64,000 nucleotides of DNA from Paralithodes platypus (GCA_032716605.1 CM064571.1:17973862-18037861), one strand, 5' to 3'. Shown: positions 14,192 through 24,780, numbered from the stretch's first letter. Notes: generated from the sequence alone by a model not told the origin. Translations and numbers: made by a program.

Positions 14192-14475
14192 TTAAGGGGA
14201 GGTTTTTAGTTTTGTCTCTAGATATCCTTCAAGCTTAAGATTACACTTCCTTGAGCCCCGTTCAAAATAAGTTTGTACATTTTTCGGTAGAAAAATTTCC
14301 AGGCAGAAAGGCGGTTCCTCTTAAATTACAGGCTCGCTATCGCTCGCCAGGATAAAATCGACACCTAAATGGCACGAAAGGTCTTAAATTTGACAGAAAT
14401 GGGTCAAGAGTTCTTAAAATCGTCAAAATAATGGGGCGAACGTCTTAAAATTAGAAAAGCAATGGGGCTAAACAT
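14192..14475 (+). mobile_element. MITE-1, 3'-truncated
   Basis: Starts TTAAGGGGAGGTTTTTAG and runs through GGCTCGCTATCGCTCGCCAG. It stops at GGGGCTAAACATG, where a second copy of the sequence preceding the element resumes (CATTTCAAGTTTGCTTCC, compare 14150). Confidence 0.8.
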
Positions 14476-14625
14476 GCATTTCAAGTTTGCTTCCTTATAG
14501 CCGGAATCTCGCAGGTGGTCAATGAATTATTAACCTCCTCCATCAACAGTCAGGCCGTCAGTCAGTTTACAGCACACCAAGGCCACATAAGTATAATCCG
14601 GTAATATATGGGTGTCTGGGATAGC

Positions 14626-14775
14626 TAGTGTTGGTGGTGTAATGGTTTAGGTGCTTATGTGCTGGGTGTGGTGTCCAGAGTTCGAATCCCGGGAGGACCA
14701 ATTATGTCTTCATTAGTTTATTCAAGTACATTGGGGTGTGTAATTGATGATTAATGTTAATAACGGGGTGTTACT
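14626..14775 (+). mobile_element. SINE-1, tRNA-derived
   Basis: The tRNA-like head has an A-box-like TGGTGTAATGGTTTAGGTGC and a B-box-like AGTTCGAATCCCGGG ending GGACCA. The body follows with TTCATTAGTTTATTCAAG and TTGGGGTGTG. Inverted copies are at 16311-16467 and 49262-49413. The shared body makes a functional tRNA gene unlikely. Confidence 0.75.
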
Positions 14776-14823
14776 TATATATAGCTAAGGTAAAGGTAAA
14801 ATCGGACTCGTGACAGGGAGGAA

Positions 14824-16113
14824 TATGGGTTAGTGAAGGGGGTAGGGTTTTTTTATGGGTTAGTGAAGGGGGTAGGGTTTATTTATGGGTTAGTGAAGGG
14901 GGGGGTAGGGTTTATTTATGGGTTAGTGAAGGGGTTAGGTTTTTTTTATGGTTTAGTGAGGGGGGTAGGGTTTATTTATGGGTTAGTGAAGGGGGTAGGG
15001 TTTATTTATGGGTTAGTGAAGGGGGTAGGGTTTATTTATGGGTTAGTGAAGGGGGTAGGGTTTATTTATGGGTTAGGGCAGGGGGTAGGGTTTATTTATG
15101 GGGTAGAGAAGGGGGTAGGGTTTATTTATGGGTTAGTGAAGGGGGTAGGGTTTATTTATGGGTATGTGAAGGGGGTAGGGTTTATTTATGGGTTAGTGAA
15201 GGGGGTAGGGTTTATTTATGGGTTAGTGAAGGGGGTAGGGTTTATTTATGGGTTAGTGAAGGGGGTAGGGTTTATTTATGGGTTAGTGAAGGGGGTAGGG
15301 TTTATTTATGGGTTAGTGAAGGGGGTAGGTTTATTTATGGGTTAGTGAAGGGGGTAGGGTTTATTTATGGGTTAGTGAAGGGGTAGGGTTTATTTATGGG
15401 TTAGTGAAGGGGGTTTGGGTTTATTTATGGGTTAGTGAAGGGGGTAGGGTTTATTTATGGGTTAGTGAAGGGGGTAGGGTTTATTTAAGGTTAGTGAAGG
15501 GGGTAGGGTTTATTTATATGGGTTAGTGAAGGTGGTAGGGTTTATTTATGGGTTAGTGAAGGGGGTAGGGTTATTTATGGGTTAGTGAAGGGGGTAGGGT
15601 TTTATTTATGGGTTAGTTAAGGGGGTAGGGTTTATTTATGGGTTAGTGAAGGGGGGTAGGGTTTGATTTATGGGTTTAGTGAAGGGGGTAGGGTTTATTT
15701 ATGGGTTAGTGAAGGGGGTAGGGTTTATTTATGGGTTAGTGAAGGGGGTAGGGTTTATTTATGGGTTAGTGAAGGGGGTAGGGTTTATTTATGGGTTAGT
15801 GAAGGGGGTAGGGTTTATTTATTTGTTAGTGAAGGGGGTAGGGTTTATTTATTTGTTAGTGAAGGGGGTAGGGTTTATTTATGGGTTAGTGAAGGGGGTA
15901 GGGTTTATTTATGGGTTAGTGAAGGGGGTAGGGTTTATTTATGGGTTAGTGAAGGGGGTAGGGTTTATGTATGGGTTAGTGAAGGGGGTAGGGTTTATTT
16001 ATGGGTTAGTGAAGGGGGTAGGGTTTATTTATGGGTTAGTGAAGGGGGTAGGGTTTATTTGTTAGTGAAGGGGGTACGGTTTATTTGTTAGTGAAGGGGG
16101 TAGGGTTTATTTG
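14824..16113. repeat. 30-bp minisatellite, ~43 copies
   Basis: The unit has a G-rich half (GTGAAGGGGGTAGGG) and a T-rich half (TTTATTTATGGGTTA). Most copies are identical; a few differ by 1-3 bases. Because 30 is a multiple of three, several frames stay open and give 10-residue protein repeats. Frame breaks at about 15327, 15380 and 15490, and the lack of a matching start or splice context, argue against coding. Each unit has three G runs of three or more, so G-quadruplex formation is possible. Confidence 0.95.
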
Positions 16114-16218
16114 TTAGCGTATTTATTTATTATTGTTTTAGTTTTCCTCCCTAGACCTTCATCAAGGTTAATAAATTTAAATTAAATTATCCTCAAGATC
16201 CCCTATCTCCCCCTTAAG

Positions 16219-16312
16219 AAATAAGGTAAGATATGCTCTGACTCTTGACAGGTGGTAATTAAGGTAAATAAGGTAAGATATGCTCTGACTCTTGACAGGT
16301 GGTAATTAAGCA
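16219..16312. repeat. 47-bp tandem duplication
   Basis: Two nearly perfect 47-bp copies, each containing AGGTAAGATATGCTCTGACT and CTTGACAGGTGG. A related phrase (AAAATCGGACTCGTGACAGG) lies before the minisatellite at about 14798. Confidence 0.85.
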
Positions 16313-16467
16313 ACACTCAGTTCTTAACAGTACCGGTAATCATCCAATACAAACCCCCAATGTACTTGAATAAAACTAATGAAAGCATATGGTCCTCCCG
16401 GGATTCGAACTCGGAACACCACACCCAGAACATAAGCATCTAAACCATTACCCCACCACTCGTGACA
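16311..16467 (-). mobile_element. SINE-1, reverse copy
   Basis: The minus strand reads the SINE-1 head (B-box GAGTTCGAATCCCGGG, A-box region GGGTAATGGTTTAG), then CATATGCTTTCATTAG and the body. With 14626-14775 it brackets the 30-bp minisatellite in inverted orientation. Confidence 0.75.
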
Positions 16468-16554
16468 GCTACCAATTTGGGTTAGCTAAGAAAAAAGGTA
16501 AGGTATTTTATACCGTTCCAAGTAAGTAGACCAAAACACTTGAACATTAACCTC

Positions 16555-16745
16555 TGTAGGCCTAACTCACAAACGACCTCGTCGCCGAGGTGTCCCCCCG
16601 ACTGGGTGCGAGCAGTGGGCTGTAAATTTCTACCACAATTCCCTGACTGACTCTTCCCAAATGGTAGAAGTATTAGGTAGATTACTCTAGTCGTTTCTCA
16701 GTTATGGATTAGTTAGTGGTCAGGATTTTTGGCCTACATATAATG
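16555..16745. mobile_element. Foldback repeat R4, diverged
   Basis: R4 arms are recognisable: CTCTGTAGGCCTAACTCACAA on the left and TTATGGATTAGTTAGTGGTC on the right, with CTGACTGACTCTTCCCAAATGG inside. Confidence 0.6.
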
Positions 16746-16761
16746 ACGTACTACCACACCC

Positions 16762-16842
16762 ACTAAAGATGTCTGCCTTGGCTGGGATCGAACCCTGGTA
16801 GCAGCATGTAGGCCTATAATTTATTACCACTTCGTTGCCATA
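16762..16842 (-). mobile_element. tRNA-like SINE head
   Basis: The minus strand has CAACGAAGTGGTAATAAATT as an A-box-like region and CAGGGTTCGATCCCAGCC as a B-box-like region about 35 bp later. No second copy is seen in the window, so SINE versus tRNA pseudogene is undecided. Confidence 0.4.
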
Positions 16843-17004
16843 TGTAGAATATAACGGGTTGTTGAAATGAGAACAAAAAACTCGATTTCTTGACATTTAA
16901 CGACCTGCAATCAAAAAATGGTTCAGCCAACCCAATTTGCCCGAAAGCCATCTACTATAATTGTATCCGACTTTCATATACGTACCGGTACCGGTAATGT
17001 ACTC

Positions 17005-17006
17005 TT

Positions 17007-17059
<53 letters not shown>

Positions 17060-17064
17060 CTCAT
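17005..17064. repeat. (CT)n microsatellite
   Basis: A CT run of about 55 bp. A reverse MITE-1 fragment (AAGCTCGATGGAGGTCTAGG at about 17130) follows. Confidence 0.93.
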
Positions 17065-17375
17065 TTTGTTTATTCTACCCAAAACTTCACAAATTGGTCG
17101 CGAAGGAGTGTGTAGGGGATTTGTGTTTAAGCTCGATGGAGGTCTAGGGAAGAAACTAGAAAAACAAGTACCGGTAAATACATAAATAAATATATGAATA
17201 AATAAGCAAATACCTCTCAACCAGTGTGCCAAAACCCGAATAGTCTACATTGGGGTAGGTTGTATGTGTCACGTGTTGGGCTAAGGCTAGACGATTTTAT
17301 TCGGCTTCGGAGGGCCAATCTAGGAATCAGAGAGGTTATATAATAGCTTCTGACTCCCGCAATCCCTTCCTAAGA

Positions 17376-17730
17376 TTAACACCTTCTGTACCGGCTACGT
17401 CGTTTTAGTTTTATTCTGGCTACTATTAGACGAGTTTATGCAATTTTAAAAGGGCTTCCAGCAATTATAATGTAAAACTTGCAAAATAAACAAACCAAAA
17501 CGTATACGAACACCGTAAAAAGACAAAACAATTAATCAAAATCGCTATGTGGAAACAACGCTTAAGTAAACTAATAATATATAAATAAAAGAACACAATC
17601 CAGGCTTCGAACTATCTCACCTAACCCATTTTACTACCAAAGATCCTTCTCAAGCTGCACAAAATAGTCTAAACATTATAACATAGCTACAATAACATGT
17701 AAAGGGTGTCGTCGGTACACAAGGGGTTAA
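17376..17730. mobile_element. MITE-2 interrupted by repeat R5
   Basis: Left end TTAACACCTTCTGTACCGG and right end GTCGGTACACAAGGGGTTAA fit MITE-2. The centre is interrupted by an R5 sequence (TTATAATGTAAAACTTGC through CGCTATGTGGAAACAACGC, about 17468-17566) and then unrelated DNA. Confidence 0.7.
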
Positions 17731-17978
17731 TAAAGGTGACTTATATGGTAGCCATAATATAAGAAAGGCACTATCGAATATTTTATTTGCGGTTAACGCT
17801 TTTCCCATTGGTTCTTCTTCGTCTCTCTCGCTCTCACTCTCTCTCTCTCACACATTTTGTTTTCAGTTTATTATGATTGTTAGGTGCCGTCTAGTTGAGA
17901 TAAATTTACAGGTTAAACTAAATTAATGAATGAGTGTTAACAGATAGCTTACCCTATTTTAAAACCAAACCTATTTTA

Positions 17979-17980
<2 letters not shown>

Positions 17981-18033
<53 letters not shown>
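17981..18033. repeat. (CT)n microsatellite
   Basis: A perfect CT run of about 52 bp. Confidence 0.95.
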
Positions 18034-18038
<5 letters not shown>

Positions 18039-18219
18039 TTAGTGGACCAAAAATCGTAGTCCGAGTTTATTTTGGTCTGAGGTACGCCCCTGGCAGGCCG
18101 TGCTGTGATTGGCTGGCCGGGCTGTGACGTGGCAGAACCTCATTGGCTGGTCCGCGCCCTGCCCATGTCATGCCACCAACCACAACGCCATAAATAATTT
18201 TCCAGGTGTAATTTTCCTC

Positions 18220-18220
<1 letters not shown>

Positions 18221-18290
<70 letters not shown>
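18221..18290. repeat. (CT)n microsatellite
   Basis: A perfect CT run of about 70 bp. The DNA just before it (18100-18150) is relatively GC-rich and has two ATTGGCTGG motifs, but no gene follows. Confidence 0.95.
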
Positions 18291-18292
<2 letters not shown>

Positions 18293-18615
18293 AAAAAAGT
18301 AAAATTTAATGCAATTGCCACATTCAATAAGAGTCTAGCCATCCAATTTAAAGAGGTTGGAGTAATATAGGTAAAAGAAAAACAAATATATGAAATAAAG
18401 GTTAAACATCAGTAGTATGCAATATTTCTCAACTTCCTTCTTTGCCATGAATTTCCCAGTAGAAAATTGTTTCCCCAACTAAATTTCATGCCGACCCAAG
18501 CTCGGAGAGAGTGGTGGGTGGGGAGAGAGCCTTCTGCTTTACTATCCTTGCCTTTCACTGCGTAGCAAACTCTATGTTAGAATTTAATCCTAACTGCCTA
18601 GTAGGAGAGCAAGGT

Positions 18616-18616
<1 letters not shown>

Positions 18617-18645
<29 letters not shown>
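18617..18645. repeat. Short (CA)n
   Basis: About 14 CA units followed by a short CT run. Confidence 0.9.
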
Positions 18646-18646
<1 letters not shown>

Positions 18647-18763
18647 ACTTTCTCTCTCTCTATATATCTCTGGAACCACGATTTCCAGAGCCGGTTTATG
18701 GATTTCAGAAGGTCTTAGCCATCGCCTGAAGCTGACTTAAATTGAGCAGATAATTAAGATAGA

Positions 18764-18765
<2 letters not shown>

Positions 18766-18801
<36 letters not shown>
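18766..18801. repeat. Short (GT)n
   Basis: About 17 GT units. Confidence 0.9.
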
Positions 18802-18803
<2 letters not shown>

Positions 18804-18952
18804 TGTGCCTGTGTGTGTATATGTTACATAAACTAGGCTGTACAAACACCAAGGTATTTCTACTGGTTTGGCTAGCTAATTCTTTCAGGGGAATACCCAC
18901 TGAAGTTCAAGATGGGGACAGCCAACCGCAAAACTCTCCCATATATGAATTT

Positions 18953-19149
18953 AGGTAATAATGGCACAGGTAAAAATGGCACAAGTGGGAAAATAGGAAA
19001 AAATGGCACAAGTGGGAAAATAGGAAAAAATGGCACAAGTGGGAAAATAGGAAAAAATGGCACAAGTGGGAAAATAGGTAAAAATGGCACAAGTGGGAAA
19101 ATAGGTAAAAATGGCACAAGTGGGAAAATAGGAAAAAATGGCACAAATA
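18953..19149. repeat. 27-bp minisatellite, ~7 copies
   Basis: The unit contains AATGGCACAAGTGGGAAAAT. On + it keeps a frame open that repeats Gly-Lys-Asn-Gly-Thr-Ser-Gly-Lys-Ile. The enclosing ORF (18912-19175) has no recognised domain and only about 15 non-repeat residues on each side. Probably non-coding. Confidence 0.9.
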
Positions 19150-19631
19150 AACCCAAATTAATTGAATCTGGGTAATCGAAACTTCTGAAAGTAGTAACAT
19201 ATTTATGAACCATTGTGAACCTTTATGAACCACACAACCTGAACCATCTAACAGCCTACTATCGATGATTCCCTCCATGAATGACTGTCCCAGAACCAAT
19301 AACCTGTGTGAAGGCTGGAACAACAAAATTCACCATCTTGTTGGATAATTATATATATAGGCCTACTGTATAATTAATATATATATATATATATATACAC
19401 ACCAGGCGAAATGAGAGCCAATCAGAAAGTATCTTGTACGACATTTATTATTTTCCTTTCAAACCCCATTACTTATAGATAATTTAGCCTTGTGTGTAAT
19501 AATAATTTAGGCCTGTGTGTGATACTGCGTCATTGCCAACCTGTCAACATATAGGTCAACTCTTTTTGTAGAGGGATCACCCGAGGCCACCGACAGTACC
19601 GGTACTCTGGGTGGCCTCGGCTCACCTCTAC

Positions 19632-19633
<2 letters not shown>

Positions 19634-19725
<92 letters not shown>

Positions 19726-19789
19726 CTCTCTCTCTCCATCTCTCTCTCTCTCTCTCTAATCATCCATCTCTCCCCATCTCTCTCTCTCT

Positions 19790-19825
<36 letters not shown>

Positions 19826-19894
19826 TCTCTCTCTCTCTCTCCTCGCTCTCTCTCTCTCCTCTCTTCTCTCTCTCTCTCCTCTATCTCTCTCTCG

Positions 19895-19926
<32 letters not shown>

Positions 19927-19932
19927 TCCTTC

Positions 19933-20002
<70 letters not shown>

Positions 20003-20024
20003 CCTCTCTCTCGATCTCTCTCCT
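19634..20024. repeat. CT-rich polypyrimidine tract, ~390 bp
   Basis: Begins with about 75 bp of perfect CT and then degenerates. A GAGGCCACC/GGTGGCCTC inverted repeat flanks AGTACCGGTACT just before it (about 19584-19620). Confidence 0.93.
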
Positions 20025-20516
20025 TTCGGCCACATTCAGCCTCCCCTTTCCTCTCTCTTTCTCTCCCCCATCGCTCTCCGTTTTAAGACGTTTTTATTAT
20101 CAGATGTCGATTTTTCCGCGAGCCAGCATATTATATAAAAAAACAAGAAATTGACAGCAGGCTAAATTTGTACATTTTTTGGTAGAAAAATTTCCCGGCC
20201 GAAAGTTGCTTCCTCCTAAATTACAGGGTAGCTATCGCTTGCCATGAAAACCCTGACACCTAAATGGCACGACAAATCTTAAAATGGAAAAAATTTGGGC
20301 GAAATGTTATATGATCGCCAAACTAACATAGCAAATGTCTTAAAACCTCAAAACTAATGGGGCTAAACATGAGAGAGAAGGAGGCTTGATAAATAATCCC
20401 TCAAGTGAAAATCTCCCCTTAACCCCTTCTGTACCGATGGCGTCTTTTTAATTCTATTCTAGCTATATTGAGACGATGTTGTGCAGTTTAAGAAGGCTCT
20501 GTGGTGGTAAAAAGGA

Positions 20517-20592
20517 TTAAGGGGAGGTCTTTAGTTTAAGGGGAGGTCTTTAGTTTAAGGGGAGGTCTTTAGTTTAAGGGGAGGTCTTTAGT
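20517..20592. repeat. 19-bp tandem repeat of a transposon terminus, x4
   Basis: Four perfect copies of TTAAGGGGAGGTCTTTAGT, the MITE-1 left terminus including its TTAA, lie head to tail. Confidence 0.95.
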
Positions 20593-20900
20593 TTGTTCCC
20601 TAGACCTCCATCAAGCTTAAAATTACACCCCCTTGAGCCCCTTTCAAGATAAATTTGTACATTTTTCGGTAGAAAAATGTCCCGGCCGAAGGCCGGTTCC
20701 TCTTAAATTACAGGCTCGCTATCGCTCGCCAGGATAAAATCGACACCTGAATTGCACGAAAGGTCTTAATATGGGGTGAAAGTTCTGAAAATCGCTAAAC
20801 TAATGGGGCAAACGTTTTATAATATCAAAAGCAAATGGGGCTAAACATGAAGGAGAAAGGGGTCAAGCAAAAAATCCCTCAAGTGGAGATCTGCCCTTAA
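20517..20900 (+). mobile_element. MITE-1 nested in MITE-2
   Basis: A full MITE-1 with TTAA at both ends, inserted at an internal TTAA of MITE-2. It retains GGCCGAAGGCCGG and GCTCGCTATCGCTCGCCAGG. Its left terminus is expanded. Confidence 0.85.
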
Positions 20901-21003
20901 GTGAGGTAGTTTGATGCCTGTTAATTGCTGGAGGTCCCTTTTTAATCTGAATAAAATCGTCAGGATAAAATTACAAAGATGTCGCCGGCACAGGAGGGGT
21001 TGA

Positions 21004-21195
21004 GGGGAAGAGTTATATTTTTTTCTGGACCCCCATCTCTCTCATGTTTAGCCCCATTTTTACGAGATAATTAAGACGTGCGCCCCATTACTTTGGCGAT
21101 TATATGGCCTTTGTCCCCTTGTATCAATATTAAGACCTTTCCTGCCATTAAGGTGTCGATTTATAATGATATTCCTAAGTTAAAGCGAATACAAT

Positions 21196-21230
<35 letters not shown>

Positions 21231-21284
21231 CAAGAGAGAGAGAGAGAGAGAGCAAGAGAGAGAGCAAGAGAGAGAGAGAGAGAG

Positions 21285-21345
<61 letters not shown>

Positions 21346-21690
21346 GTACAGTAATTACATAGCCCACCTTCCTCCCCCCCAAATACCTGTCCCCCCCCCC
21401 CCCCCCCCCCAGGTCACCTTAGGAGGGAAGTTACCAGTACTCCTTCCTACCTGTGAAACTACAGGACCCTCTTCTCCCTCGTGCTATGCCCCATTACTGT
21501 GTAGGGGTTTTAAGACATCCGCCCCATTAATTTCGAGATTTTGAGACATTTGCCCCATTAGTTTGGCGATTTAAAGACTTTTAGAGCCATTATGATGTCG
21601 ATTTCTTCTTGGTGAGCGATAGCGAGCCTGTACACTTTATGAGGAATCCCTTTTTCTACTGAAAAATAAAAATTTATCTGGAAGGGGACC
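21004..21690 (-). mobile_element. Two reverse MITE-1 fragments around a TA/GA microsatellite
   Basis: 21004-21165 and about 21490-21690 read MITE-1 in reverse (CTCTCATGTTTAGCCCCAT; GGTGAGCGATAGCGAGCC). Between them are (TA)n and (GA)n with CAAGAG interruptions (21195-21341) and a run of 18 C (about 21392). Confidence 0.7.
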
Positions 21691-21918
21691 GTGGGGATAT
21701 TTTGTTATAATATTCTTATATCAAAACTAATGGGGTTAAACATGAAGGGGTTAAACATGAATACAAATGTCTGTCAGATGTTGAATAAGGTGGGTAACCA
21801 AAGGCTCTCTACTCATATGCAGCTTGCGCCACTACACGAGCCATTTTTATCGAGTGTTGGCAGGGAGGCGGGAGGGGTTATACAGTATAATACAAGGGGT
21901 TTATTAGGCTACTTTGTC

Positions 21919-22232
21919 TTAAGGGGAGGTATTTAGTTTGTTCCCTAGACCTCCATCAAGCTTAAAATTACACCCCCTTGAGTCCCTTTCAAGATAAATT
22001 TGTACATTTTTCGGTAGAAAAATGTCCGGTTCCTCTTAAATTACAGGCTCGCTATCGCTCGCCAGAATAAAATCGACACCTGAATTGCACGAAAGGTCTT
22101 AATATGGGGTGAAAGTTCTTTAAATCGCTAAACTAATGGGGCAAACGTCTTACAATCTCAAAACCAATGGGGCTAAACATGAGGGAGAAAGGGGTCAAGA
22201 AAAAAAATCCTTAAGTGGAGATCTCCCCTTAA
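21919..22232 (+). mobile_element. MITE-1, complete
   Basis: 314 bp from TTAAGGGGAGGTATTTAG to GGAGATCTCCCCTTAA. The GGCCGAAGGCCGG hairpin has been lost by a short deletion (ATGTCCGGTTCC). Confidence 0.85.
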
Positions 22233-22435
22233 GAGGGTACCGGTACTACTCGCGTTTCAGAACCCCTTTCTCTCTCGTGCTTAGCCCCATTAGTGTTGAG
22301 ATTTTAAGACGTTCGGCCCCATTAGTTTGGCGATTTTAACACCTTTCGCCCCATTTCGTTGTCAACTTTAAGACCTGTCGTGCCATTTAGGTGTAGATGT
22401 TTCCCTGGCGAACGGTAGCGAGTCTGTCATTTTAG
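22233..22435 (-). mobile_element. MITE-1, reverse, partial
   Basis: Begins at the right TTAA of the preceding element as AGAGGGTACCGGTACTACTCG, then TCGTGCTTAGCCCCATTAG and CCATTTAGGTGTAGATG. It has the alternative terminus also seen at 23048 and 50893. Confidence 0.65.
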
Positions 22436-22488
22436 TTATACATGTACCGGTATAGCCCAAAAACAAGCACTACCCCCCCTACCCCCCT

Positions 22489-22820
22489 TTAAGGGGAGGT
22501 ATTTAGTTTGTTCCCTACGTTTTCATCAAGCTTAAAATTACACCCGCTAGACCCCCTTTCAAGATAAATTTGTAAATTTTTCGGTAGAAAAATGTCCCGG
22601 CCGGAGGCCGGTTGCTCTTAAAATACAGGCTCGCTATCGCTCGCCAGGAAAAAATCGACACCTAAATGGCACGAAAGGTCTTAAAATTAACAGAAATGTC
22701 TTAAAATGTCCAAACTACTAGGGCGAACGTCTTAAAATCTCAAAAGCAATGGGGCTAAACATGAGGGAGAAAGGGGTCCAGAAAGAAAAAAATCCTCCCG
22801 GTGGAAATCTCCCCTTTTAA
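22489..22820 (+). mobile_element. MITE-1, complete
   Basis: 332 bp from TTAAGGGGAGGTATTTAG to GGAAATCTCCCCTTTTAA. Contains GGCCGGAGGCCGG and the GCTCGCTATCGCTCGCC phrase. Confidence 0.85.
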
Positions 22821-22868
22821 GCTTATAGGAAATGATGTATACCGGTACTCTATTGCCAAGTGCCGTGT

Positions 22869-22870
<2 letters not shown>

Positions 22871-22918
<48 letters not shown>
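22871..22918. repeat. (AAT)n microsatellite
   Basis: About sixteen AAT units. Confidence 0.95.
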
Positions 22919-22920
<2 letters not shown>

Positions 22921-23109
22921 ATAGCCTAAGAGAGAGACACACATCACGAGTTCCGAAACGTATACATGCCAAGAACACAAAATATATATTATATATGTAA
23001 TCTGAACGTACAGAGAAAACAACAGCAGCTATGGGGTTACACAAGGCTAATTAATTAAGAGGGTAGTACTCGCTTTTTTATGGACCTCTTTCTCCCTCAT
23101 GTTTAGCAT

Positions 23110-23438
23110 ATTCGTTTTTGAGGTTTTTAGTGTGTTTCCTAAACTTCCATCAAGCTTGAAATTACACCCCCTTGAGTCCCTTTCAAGATAAATTTGTACA
23201 TTTTTCGGTAGAAAAATTTCCCGGCCAAAGGCCGGTTCCTCTTAAATTACAGGCTCGCTATCGCTCGCCAGGATAAAATTGACACCTGAATGGCACGAAA
23301 AGTCTTAATATGGGGTGAAAGTTCTTAAAATCGCTAAACTAATGGGGCGAACGTTTTATAATATCAAAAGCAATGGGGCTAAACATGAGGGAGAAAGGGG
23401 TCAAGAAAAAAATCCCTCAAGTGGAGATCTCCCCTTAG
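23110..23438 (+). mobile_element. MITE-1, left end replaced
   Basis: The body runs from GTTTCCTAAACTTCCATCAAG to GAGATCTCCCCTTAGG. Before it (23048-23105) is the start of a reverse MITE-1 (TTAAGAGGGTAGTACTCGC), so this is a junction of two copies. Confidence 0.7.
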
Positions 23439-23676
23439 GACGTTCGTTCCGTTAGTTTGGCGATTTTGAGACCTTTCGCCTCATTTTTTAATCAATATTA
23501 AGACCTCATATCCTTTAGGTGTCGATTTTTTCATGGCGAGCGATTGCGAGTTTCTAATTTTAGAAGGAACCGGCCTTTAGCCGGGAAATTTTTCTACCGA
23601 AAAATGTACACATTTATCTTGAAAGGGGGTCTAGGGGGTGTTTTTCTAAGCTTGATGGAGGTCTAGCGAGGAAACT
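23439..23676 (-). mobile_element. MITE-1, reverse, runs into A/T minisatellite
   Basis: The reverse MITE-1 carries GCGAGCGATTGCGAG, GGAACCGGCCTTTAGCCGGG and AAGCTTGATGGAGGTCTAGC. It ends at GAGGAAACTTAAGAATAAAT, where the minisatellite begins. Confidence 0.75.
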
Positions 23677-24462
23677 TAAGAATAAATATATAAATAAATA
23701 TATAAATAAATATATATATAAATAAATATATAAATAAATATATAAATAAATATATAAATAAATATATATATAAATATATAAATAAATATATATATAAATA
23801 AATATATAAATAAATATATAAATCAATATATATATATAAATAAATATATAAATAAATATATAAATAAATATATATATAAATAAATATATAAATAAATATA
23901 TAAACATATATATAAATAAATATATAAATAAATATATAAACATATATATAAATAATATATAAATAAAATAAATATATAAATATATAAATAATATATAAAT
24001 AAATAAATATATAAATAAATATATAAATAAATATATAAATAAATATATAAATAAATATATAAATAAATATATAAATAAATATATATAAATAAATAAATAA
24101 ATATATAAATAAATATATATAAATAAATATATAAATAAATATATATATAAATAAATAAATATATAAATAAATATATAAATAAATATATAAATAAATATAT
24201 AAATAAATATATAAATAAATATATAAATAAATATATAAATAAATATATAAATAAATATATAAATAAATATAAAATAAATATATATAAATAAATATATAAA
24301 TAAATAAATATATAAATAAATATATAAATAAATATATAAATAAATATATATATAAATAAATATATAAATAAATAAATATATAAATAAATATATAAATAAA
24401 TAAATATATAAATAAATATATATATAAATAAATATATAAATAAATATATAAATCAATATATA
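23677..24462. repeat. A/T minisatellite (TATAAATAAATA-type), ~785 bp
   Basis: About 785 bp built from ATATA and AATAAATA blocks with a loose 12-bp period. The Ile-Tyr-Phe ORFs of 270-284 codons on - are frame-open artefacts of a 12-bp unit. The same position in other reverse MITE-1 copies (for example 27480-27520) holds a short AAATAAATAC-like tract. Confidence 0.95.
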
Positions 24463-24564
24463 GACCAAACACCAAGCACTACGGTACTCCAGATTAGGAA
24501 GGACGTCTGTGCCAATACAAAGGTTAAGGGGAGATGGGCGTATTTATATGCTCATTACGTAAGC

Positions 24565-24780
24565 TTAAGGGGAGGTATATATTTAGTTTGTTCCCTAGAC
24601 CTCCATCAAGCTTAAAATTACACCCCCTTGACCCCCTTTCAAGATAAATTTGTACATTTTTCGGTAGAAAAATGTCCCGGCCGAAGGCCGGTTCCCCTAA
24701 AATTACAGGCTCGCTATCGCTCGCCAGGATATCATTGACACCTGAATTGCACGAAAGGTCTTAATATGGGGTGAAAGCAC
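24565..24780 (+). mobile_element. MITE-1, 3'-truncated
   Basis: Starts TTAAGGGGAGGTATATATT, keeps GGCCGAAGGCCGG, and breaks off after ATGGGGTGAAAG. Confidence 0.8.

Larger units (their letters stand above)
20419..21003. mobile_element. MITE-2 split by a nested MITE-1
   Basis: The left half (20419-20520) starts TTAACCCCTTCTGTACCG. The right half (from 20897) carries GATGCCTGTTAATTGCTGGA and ends GGCACAGGAGGGGTTGA, a mutated TTAA. The uninterrupted copy at 37281-37494 has the same halves joined near GTAAAAAGGGTTA. Confidence 0.8.

Noticed and set aside
14626..14700. Functional tRNA gene
   Set aside because: The head is followed by the same non-tRNA body in three places, as in a SINE. The same reasoning applies to 12634 and 29862.
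14833..16091. Long ORFs repeating Leu-Val-Lys-Gly-Val-Gly-Phe-Ile-Tyr-Gly
   Set aside because: A 30-bp unit leaves frames open by arithmetic. Single-base indels between units shift the frame several times, and two other frames are equally open.
14824..16113. Interstitial telomere, because of GGGTTAG and TAGGGTTTA phrases
   Set aside because: The unit is a fixed 30 bp and has no TTAGG or TTAGGG tandem runs.
18100..18160. Promoter with two ATTGGCTGG (CCAAT-type) motifs
   Set aside because: No exon or other promoter element lies nearby; the next 2 kb are microsatellites.
23614..24475. 270-284 codon ORFs on - made of Ile, Tyr and Phe
   Set aside because: They come entirely from a 12-bp A/T minisatellite; several frames are open at once and there is no non-repeat domain.
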